A stretch of 64,000 nucleotides of DNA from Saturnia japonica (lineage: Eukaryota; Arthropoda; Insecta; Lepidoptera; Saturniidae): NCBI GenBank assembly GCA_033032175.1, contig CM065320.1:3534001-3598000 (forward strand), read 5' to 3'. The position numbers were made by a program, and so were the translations under genes. Below, in pieces: positions 59,701 to 64,000 of this stretch; position 1 is the first letter of the stretch, and the number at the start of each line of letters is the position of its first letter. Below the pieces are notes generated by a model that ran no database searches, was not told where the DNA came from, and worked only from the letters and a program-made list of their open reading frames with translations.

Positions 59701-61310
59701 ACTTCCAGTTTCTTGAGTCTTGAGTCTTGATTCTTCAATTTGTGGTACCCGTGTGCGCCCGTTTGCCCCGGCAGAACGCCTTTTATATGGTTTGCCGGAG
59801 AGCGAGACGGACGATGGCGTCTCTATCCGTACTGCTCATCACCAAACTTGGGTGTGGTCCGTTAACCGCGGTAATGCGCAGTGGTTGCAATATTGCTGTC
59901 TCTGTCTATTATTATTATTACTTGTATACAGAATACAATAAATTGTTAATATCTCTAATTACAGTTATTCAATTACAATAAAAACTATTTCACATTAATG
60001 TAGACATAAATACCTATTCAAAAACACTAACTTTAACATTATAGGTTAATAAACACGGGAGATATAAAGCATTAAACATTGCAACCTTAAAACATCTTGT
60101 GACTCGTTATATACGTACTATTTGAGCTTACACACGTTATAAAATACATACGGAAGGCTATTCTACCTATATCACGCGAAACATTATGTATAATTTTTAC
60201 AAAATATGAATTATTGACAATATATTATTTTAGTACTTTACGTGATTATTTTTATTAGATTACATACATTTTCATGACTTATATACTGTCTTTACATACC
60301 TACGCGCTATAGTAACATATTTAAAACATTACAAACATTTAATTATTGATCGTTTGTGCAAATTATTCATCCTTACAACTTATATTTACAAATGTTATTC
60401 TTATATCATTACGCTTAGGCTTATGCGTCGCTAACATGTATGTTTTGTTAGGTAATTCACTGAATTAGTGGTAATGATTGAAAGTTTGTGACCAGTTTTA
60501 TCTTGAAATAATGTTGCCTAAACTATTAAAGAAACAACAATATATCAATGAATACATATGGGGAAATTTGCTTGTATGTGTAATTAACATTAAATGTAAT
60601 ATGTCATTCTGCATAATATTACAAAGTATATTCAAAATATATTTTATAAAGTGTATGATATAGAAAAACAATGCATATTGTTTTATACCTGTGAAAAACA
60701 AATTCATAGTTTTTTAAATTTAATAACCCACCTAGCTTCTTGCCAAGCCTCGGCACATGACACTTCAATAGCATCAACTGTACTTGCAATACATTTCAAT
60801 GCGTCCAGTGGGTTAAATGATATATTAGCACCATTTTTGTGAGCCAAATTCAATATATTTTTTGGAAATACCATATCAGGAAAATGTGGAATCGACAATT
60901 GTTTGCTATACCTGAAAATAAACACTGCAGGTAAATATATTTGAAATTAAAATTATTTAAGCATTATTTTTTTACGCGCGCGACTTAAATAACATTATAT
61001 TGACAGGGTTTTCACCTTGTTTTATAAAAAAACTTAAAATAAATATAGATACTTACAAACAAAACTGACAAAATTGATCGTCGTCTCGCTGACATACAAC
61101 TTTTGTCGAACAAACGCTCGGAAGGATACAACTAACATCGTAGGATATAAGCCACGGTCCAAACTCTATAGACTGCGAATTAGTAGCGTAACGACCGGAA
61201 TCCTATAAAGAAATGTACCTATGTATTACAATAATTAAATTTAAAAAACCATGAATTAATTTGTAAATAAAACTCATAAAACTTACAACAATATTATTAA
61301 ACATTGTCAT
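44104..61310 (-). CDS. TIP41: TIP41-like protein (TIPRL), complete, 6 exons, 275 aa
   Basis: Exons in coding order: 61310..61287, 61202..61057, 60911..60732, 52272..52059, 48220..48062, 44208..44104 (stop TAA). They total 828 nt, and all splice sites are GT..AG with matching phases. TIP41/TIPRL proteins bind the catalytic subunits of PP2A-type phosphatases and act downstream of TOR and stress signals in cytoplasm and nucleus. Family landmarks are clear: FGPWLISY (residues 22-29), MVFPKN (exon 3), CAEAWQEAR (end of exon 3), DWTFSTNYKGTL (exon 4), LFEDELHDHGISKLSVKIRV (exon 4/5 joint), LLRYFLRVD and YVLREYTVKES (exon 5), and IPFLPLKQK (exon 6). The length is close to the human protein's 272. 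The gene is stretched over 17.2 kb by a LINE in intron 5, DNA transposons in intron 4 and a BEL element in intron 3. The coding sequence itself looks intact. Confidence 0.93.
44410..47346 (+). pseudogene. LINE ORF2: RT, RNase H and CCHC tail, one frameshift
   Basis: The frame runs from IYNTKKVDWSEF to the stop at 47346 with a single break: a one-base change in the G-run at 45173..45178, after HPRKVPG. Downstream are the RT boxes KSYRPIGLLPVLGK, LVSLDIEGAFDNAWW, GCVQGSITGP and FADDVVLVF. RNase H follows (FTDGSKFDSGVG, FQAELYALYRAV, FSDSKSSLEIL, GNERADMLA), then a C-terminal CECDPD..HLIIDC zinc motif. The endonuclease is missing through truncation. RNase H plus the R1-like linker points to the R1/LOA/I assemblage; the clade is not settled. 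Base composition is GC-rich against the AT-rich intron. Confidence 0.88.
44410..47787 (+). mobile_element. R1/I-group LINE, 5'-truncated, in TIP41 intron 5
   Basis: Flanked by an 8-9-bp target duplication (AATGTGTAT at 44401..44409, ATGTGTAT at 47788..47795). It ends in an A-run of about 26 bases. The 5' end falls inside the endonuclease-RT linker. It lies antisense to TIP41. The 3' untranslated part (47347..47761) is AT-rich. Confidence 0.88.
48346..48482. mobile_element. possible mariner-type MITE
   Basis: The ends TATACAGGTGTACCAGGACG and ..GGGACACCATGTATA are imperfect inverted repeats starting CA(g/t)GGTGT.CC inside TA. They resemble the termini of the transposon at 31438. About 135 bp, non-coding. 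Confidence 0.35.
48483..49640. other. TIP41 intron 4, unassigned
   Basis: A GC-rich block at 48500..48760 has no recognisable coding signal and may be a decayed repeat. The rest is AT-rich. Confidence 0.35.
49655..50610 (+). pseudogene. mariner transposase pseudogene
   Basis: Conserved blocks appear in order through several frames: KWYKFFTEGRED, FGRPSTST, ITIREVVEDVG, RVAAKFLSKLLNF, IITGDKTWVYGY (first catalytic D), SNVKVFLTIFF, WIMHKDNA (second D) and PQPPYSPYLVLCDIFLF (third D region). Internal stops occur near 49898, 50135, 50290 and 50508, with frame changes. Old and inactive. It is in TIP41 intron 4. Confidence 0.82.
50671..51472. mobile_element. hAT-type MITE, 802 bp
   Basis: Inverted termini CAGTGGCGGCGCTAG / CTAGCGCCGCCACTG, flanked by 8-bp duplications with one mismatch (CATAAGAG at 50663..50670, AATAAGAG at 51473..51480). 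TIRs starting CAGTG and an 8-bp TSD are hAT features. The left arm has a short GTCGGCGAC tandem. No transposase. Confidence 0.75.
50868..51270 (+). repeat. nested CTGTCT-type repeat inside the hAT MITE
   Basis: It starts GTGTCTGTCTATTTGTATGT with AAAACGGTTTCACCGATTCT and ends GGAGCCACGGGCACACCGCT|AGT, like the repeat at 43405..43830. Explains the MITE's large size. Confidence 0.45.
52424..53607 (-). repeat. BEL/Pao 3' LTR
   Basis: Minus strand begins TGTTAGCGACGCATAAGCC and ends CGCGCTCATTTTA. The edges are set by comparison with the other LTR and the TGTAT duplication. Confidence 0.93.
53534..59209 (-). CDS. BEL/Pao gag-pol polyprotein, 1891 aa, intact
   Basis: The start is the ATG at 59207..59209 (MPTIRSPTSS); an earlier GTG is not needed. 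Approximate positions: Ser/Thr-rich and coiled N-terminus to 200; gag-like region 225-400 (WLPFLRTYRDSV); zinc-binding cysteines 432-495 (CANCESREHWITEC, CFMCLRQKH, CRKCGRQHH); aspartic protease ~560 (LLDEGSTVSLLD); reverse transcriptase 800-1010 (VVADIREMFLQ, YMDD at ~975); RNase H ~1150 (HTFVDASETAYA); integrase zinc region ~1490-1530; core D~1560, D~1622, E~1672 (AVDYFGP, YSDNGTNF, GGAWERM); and the C-terminal BEL domain (RLADHFWKRW, RGDIVII). These are all the parts of a complete BEL element in one frame. The last 24 codons and the stop lie in the 3' LTR. The gene is GC-rich against its surroundings. Confidence 0.95.
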   Translation of the reverse strand: MPTIRSPTSSRKDDSETTTTDWSLNTPTETSSATATSATTRKTVPSTSSIRTRAATAAAASQDTRTPAPRNIGGSEEAPPCVSTVPAAKASRDIGGRTAPPCVPAAQRARSIKSRSVRSSKSRMAELEARKKLEIAKSAAALAEIELEMVQCQSEEEIDDEDIEREVQSTHIEQWINQSATIMEKQDCEKTQEAYVKVSDIEKIADKMVTAVQASTRAVVPAAPSKYADLPSFNGASEDWLPFLRTYRDSVAQFSDTQNMARLRHSIHGTAKESVRQMLFTAHDPDEVIATLERRYGNPERLVLAELAAIEKLPHIGESCDEICAFASRVSNAVATISALRKPEYLCSPQVSRDIVQKLSPSLRIRWFDYVKTHTEDPVLVNLRKFLENEADLWATFAPVEAPAKRFNRRVHTARTEENRGQQTISSGKKYCANCESREHWITECKQFRESTTEDRWVIVKNKKLCFMCLRQKHSKNTCKGPSCRKCGRQHHIMLHAIRQAAQAPPEKPAPRPQPQTQTQGDNEEATIKTVYAAADGKEVYLKMIPVDVFGPAGSARVLALLDEGSTVSLLDNAVAQEIGASGKEDLLILETVGGKLVERKDSQIIDIKIKGAHRRDKRLLKGVRTVTNLKLSPQHVSVETINKCAHLKNRSELVYSKERPALLIGQDNWEMIVSRKIIKGKPNQPVASLTSLGWVLHGCCATSDSTPVKFVNHVNNVSEEADIEKLIKSHFELESIGVQQRRPTNDADGRALEILHNTTKRRPDGRFESGLLWKSDEETLPNNYAMARHRLNGIEKKLEKDAALKGEYTKQIQNLLDSGYAEKAPTEATPGRTFYLPHFAVVHPQKRKTRLVFDAAAKYDGKCLNDALLPGPDLLQSLFGVLLRFRQGPIAVVADIREMFLQIRVREEDRDSLRFLWRGDDRSSKPTEYRMASVIFGAASSPATAIYVKNRNAEDFKATHPEAAQAIVRNHYMDDYLQSFTSSTQVIETAKAVQAIHRKAGFELRQWASNDAQLLSNLAENETSPQEIHIGDNEEKTLGLRWLVGEDCLAFNNKLRNTPSDVIQNQRAPTKREVTSAVMSTFDPLGLVAPILIQGKRLIQTLWRTGTDWDESIGEEAHHQWRDYINSLSTLRDMKIPRCLTPSMGAGQLHTFVDASETAYAAACYWRSIGNGVCVTLIAGKARVAPVKPVTIPRLELQAALLGARLANTITEELELKTTDKFYWSDSSTVLQWMKADPRRFKPFVAHRLVAIEEISKPHEWRWVPTRENPADIATRGVPNGFSEDSKWFVGPDFLHRPEADWPQKRLGKCDQVLDEEKKSATVLTTRTRNNDTLPSPERFSSWIKLLRTVARIFQFTELCRKGRVVNVARDSEWKPHKKKETKKTVRTKKTQENTTKFIPIPDRCLQRAELALLHHSQLDAFGDEMECLRKNLPIKTGSKLKKIDVQLDEHGIIRLRDRTRKMNMSSGNLAVLDGKHKIARLLIDRYHRKFCHANHATVVNELRQTYWILGLRNSVKKVLHECQWCRIRKEKPQLPPTGDLPAERLQHGAHPFTCTAVDYFGPMHVTIGRRREKRWGALFTCLTTRAIHLELVPSLSTSSMVMALRRMSVRRGNPRVMYSDNGTNFIGADRELREEMSKLKKSELAEAASHEGITWKFIPPGAPHMGGAWERMVRNVKTALSAILNERSPPEEVLHTLLTEVEHTVNSRPLTHLSASPEDEEALTPNHFLIGRSCGSSVVGSFDEHTLIGRADWKTSQRLADHFWKRWLREYLPTLMPRKISGREAPQPQRGDIVIIADASLPRNTWPRGEVVASYPGPDGRTRVADVRTSRGGVLRRPTSRLIVIVPATSRHQFGVHDGAYTGGRLLATHKPKRNDIRITFVNISCKDE
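59253..60436 (-). repeat. BEL/Pao 5' LTR
   Basis: Same length as the 3' LTR. The only difference I found is G/A in GCATTAAGCATTGC (about 53250) versus GCATTAAACATTGC (about 60079). Confidence 0.93.
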
Positions 61311-61710
61311 ATTGAATTTTCCCCCAATTGTATAAATATCGTAATATGTTGTAATTCTTATCACGAATTACCAAGAATACTGCTTGGGTTAATATAATTT
61401 ACAAACAAACATAACGTAGATAAAACAAAATTATACAGCTTAATGCAATCAGCTATTCTTTTTTCTTTGATACATGCATGATGCAGTTCACTTCCTTAGG
61501 TATTACTCTATTAAAAGAGTTCACTGTTTCATCACTTTCACTGCTTCAGTCAGGTTTCTCAAATTTGTCATATATTATTACTCTACTCTATGAATTTATC
61601 TGGCACCAAAGAATATACTACTCAATACTCATATACTACTCTCTACCGAGAGTCTGGCACTGTCAAGAACTTCGAGCAGGGTCTCCAGATTGCATTTTCG
61701 AAATTTCCCC
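61311..61710. promoter_or_regulatory. putative shared promoter region between TIP41 and a divergent small ORF
   Basis: 400 bp separate the TIP41 start codon (minus) from the candidate ATG at 61711 (plus). The location is the only evidence; I see no clear core element. Confidence 0.3.
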
Positions 61711-61869
61711 ATGGCAGCCAAAAACATTCCCCAAAATGATACTATTTCAGTAAGTTTTCCCAAAAACTTAAACCTGCCTATTTCTTTAAATTTTTGTTTA
61801 TTTTGGTTATAGGCAGCTTTAAAAGGTGGAGATATGTGTTCAGAACCAGAAAAGTACCATCTTACATAA
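61711..61869 (+). CDS. candidate two-exon micro-gene, 31 codons
   Basis: ATG in good context (CCCCATGG) opens an exon of 13 codons, MAAKNIPQNDTIS (61711..61749), with a strong donor CA|GTAAGT. After a 63-nt intron the acceptor GGTTATAG leads in the same phase into 18 codons (61813..61866) and TAA. No family recognised. The intron would be very short and the product tiny. It may be a first exon of a longer gene, a small peptide, or chance. Confidence 0.27.
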
Positions 61870-63190
61870 GGAAAAATTTTACTACTTTTTTCAATTTGTA
61901 GATAAAAATTATTCTGACCAGGTAAACAAAAAATATGGCTTTAAAGGAGTCACATTTGCTTTCTTCATGCGTTCTTCTCTGTTGTATTGATTTTCTATCA
62001 GTAGGTATAGTAACTTTAGAAATAGATAACAGAGCTATTAAACGGCTTAGTAAATAACAAAAGTATACCTACAACTGCATAATTTATACAGTACATATCT
62101 AATATGAAATACAAATTTTCTCTGCCATAAAAATTATAGAAACACATGTAATATAACATTCGTGTTTACCCGACCACGAAAAAGGAGGGTTATGTTTTTC
62201 CCGCGTATGTATGTATGTATTTCTATTTCTTTGGCACGCTCTGTAGCCTAAACGGCTTGAGGTGTTGTATCATATGAGGTGTCTTTAGATTCATTCTTCT
62301 TCTTCTTCCTAACTTGGCAACCGGTCCTCTTTAATGAAGACCATTACTACCATTATCGAGTGAATTATAGTGTCAAGTGTTATGACGATTCAGTATCCTA
62401 ACAAGATGGTGGCTCCCTTGTTAAAACTTTTTAGGAAGATTTTGTGGGATCTCAGAATTAATGCTTTCAGCTTTTATTTATAATCCACTTCACTTATGCC
62501 CAAAAACCAAACTATATTACGCAATACGCCACCAATATTACATAATATAGGGTCCAAAACCTAAGTTAATGAATTAAAAATAAAAACCACAACATGTCAC
62601 TTCAAGAACCCGCCAAAAACTTCTTAGATTCATCTTAATTGTGGGAATGATATAGGCGGAGATTGTTATCGTAAATTCGGAAAAATCTTAATTCGCATGG
62701 TAATGTCGAGTGTGAGAAACGTGAAAAGCTCTATTTTTCAGACCTAAATGTCGTAAAGGTTACCTATATAATGCTTGCTTATTCGCACGTTGCAGTAACG
62801 CCCGCCGACTATTACCATTGTTAATAATAATAAAGGATAGAAGACAGTAGAATAATAGGGTCTTCAATAATTTGTTATACATTGCGAAGGAATAATGCAT
62901 TACATTGCTCGTTGCTGTAATAGTTACCAGCTCTGAACTAGGAACGCTAAAAGAAAGGGGATTTGAAGCGAAAAAGAGAAAGTACATCATCCAACAGATA
63001 CAGTACAGTCAATTTGTCGAGCTACTATAAAAAAACAGTAAATATTTTCAAAAACTAGTATGTGAAGTTTAAATTACGTATCGTACATTTACTACAATTG
63101 CATGCCCTCGTATGATAGCAAATTATAATAAAATACCGATAATTTCAACAATATAAGAAATTCAATAAATAGATCCTCTGGAGCAGAAAT
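61870..63190. other. right-hand intergenic stretch
   Basis: No gene recognised. A block at about 62165..62300 (CGACCACGAAAAAGGAGGGT, then a GTATGTATGTATG run) resembles a common lepidopteran non-coding repeat related to 17893..18085. Confidence 0.4.
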
Positions 63191-63199
63191 TGGTGAAGT

Positions 63200-63760
63200 A
63201 CGATAGTTTTTTTTTATGGTAAAAAGGGGGCAAACGGGTAGGTGGCGCACCTGATGGAAAGTGATCACCGCCGCCCACAAACATCCACAACACCCGAGGG
63301 CTCGCAGATGCGTTGCCGGTCTTTAGGAAAGAATAAGCTCTCTTCTTGAAGGTCACCAGGTGATAACGGCTCGGAAAGATCTCAAGGCGACAGCTGGATC
63401 CACAGAGTGGTTGTGCGAGGCAGAAAGTGCCTTAAGAAACGCACTGTTATGGAACGCTGGACATCGAGGTGGTGTGGATGGAATTTATGATTCTGACGCG
63501 ATGTCCGATGGTGAAATTCAGCAGCCGGGACCAATCCAAACAATTCCTCGAAATACTCCTCATGAAAGAGGAATTGCGACAAATGGTGACTTTTTAGCGG
63601 TTAACGCGCAGACTTGTGTCTTTTTAGGGTTGAACTGTACTAAGTTTAGTCGACCCCAGTCTGCGACTTTAGTTAATAAAGACTCGGACTTCAGACACAA
63701 GTTTTGGTACAATACAGGTAAATACGACAATTTCGAAGCTGATAGTATGATAATTGCCAC
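63200..63760 (-). pseudogene. LINE reverse transcriptase C-terminal fragment with internal deletion
   Basis: On the minus strand, frames read LLTKVADWGRLNLVQFNPKK..VCALTAKK (63640..63760), then jump to ELFGLVPAAEFHHRTSRQN and TVRFLRHFLPRTTTLW (63382..63560). They end with FKKRAYSFLKTGNA and the ..GTGATCACTTTCCATCAGGT.. 3' region. This is the C-terminal end of a LINE common in moths and butterflies. The section between the first two blocks is deleted. The 141-codon plus-strand frame over it is its shadow. Confidence 0.72.
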
Positions 63761-63789
63761 GCTTTCGGTTGTGAACCCTGAGTAGTAAT

Positions 63790-64000
63790 AGTAGTTAGTA
63801 GTACGGCTATGCAGATAAAGTTCTTCCGCAAATATCCACGTGCCAAAATTTTCTTCCCCAAAAATTTCCCAATCATTTTTGTTTCCTCAAAATTTCTCCA
63901 GCGACATTATTTTTCCCTAAAATGGGGTAAAAAAAAGCCCTATTTGGAGACTGTCCCTGAGTACCTACCTACTTTCCTTCGTGAAAGAGTCTATAGTGTA
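63790..64000. other. unassigned right edge
   Basis: Nothing recognisable. A short frame-poor AT-rich stretch. Confidence 0.3.

Larger units (their letters stand above)
52424..60436 (-). mobile_element. complete BEL/Pao LTR retrotransposon, 8013 bp, in TIP41 intron 3
   Basis: Two 1184-bp LTRs flank one long open frame, with target duplication TGTAT at 52419..52423 and 60437..60441. Just inside the 5' LTR (minus strand) is GTTTTGGTCCTTCGAGCC, a probable primer-binding site. A G-rich tract CTGGGGGGAGAC precedes the 3' LTR. The element has the same orientation as TIP41. LTR near-identity and an undamaged frame point to a recent insertion. Confidence 0.95.

Noticed and set aside
63360..63785. 141-codon plus-strand open frame as a possible host gene
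   Set aside because: The minus strand of the same DNA reads as a LINE reverse transcriptase C-terminus, so this frame is a shadow.
1..64000. CRISPR arrays, operons, ribosome-binding sites, phage genes
   Set aside because: None seen; spliced genes and retroelements show that this is insect nuclear DNA.

Overview
The window looks like nuclear DNA of a moth or butterfly. It is AT-rich, its genes are split by introns with GT..AG sites, and it is crowded with insect and lepidopteran repeats: Helitron-like 'Lep1' elements, Jockey-type LINEs, Tc1/mariner, BEL/Pao, Ty3/gypsy and copia. No bacterial-type gene organisation, CRISPR array or rRNA was seen. All calls come from reading the sequence; no database search was possible.

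Three host genes can be assembled. (1) At the left edge, plus strand, are the last two coding exons of a takeout/juvenile-hormone-binding-protein family gene (1..704). (2) On the minus strand, 24243..2395, is a complete 10-exon gene for a 623-residue cell-surface protein: a signal peptide on a 25-nt first exon, five Ig-like domains, one membrane segment and a Ser/Thr-rich tail. All exon phases match, but one donor site (20276) is weak. (3) On the minus strand, 61310..44104, is a complete 6-exon TIP41/TIPRL gene (275 aa), a regulator of PP2A-type phosphatases. A tiny two-exon plus-strand reading frame at 61711..61869 may share its promoter.

Much of the rest is mobile DNA. Intron 1 of the Ig gene holds a decayed minus-strand copy of an RNA-virus superfamily 1 helicase domain (22484..23084), butted against a Jockey reverse-transcriptase fragment. 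I regard this as the least expected item in the window. The gap between the Ig gene and TIP41 (24.5..44.1 kb) is a nest of elements: a 5'-truncated copia; an intact Tc1/mariner-type transposon with perfect 32-bp inverted repeats; and a gypsy element (34211..43184) split by a 4.8-kb Helitron-like composite with exact ends at 35269 and 40063.

TIP41 introns carry three more kinds of element. Intron 5 has a 5'-truncated R1/I-group LINE (44410..47787, antisense). Intron 4 has a dead mariner and an hAT-type MITE. Intron 3 has a complete BEL/Pao element (52424..60436, sense) with LTRs that differ at one visible base and one uninterrupted 1,891-residue polyprotein. The BEL element and the 31.4-kb transposon look recent. 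The gypsy element, copia, the LINE fragments and the viral helicase are broken.
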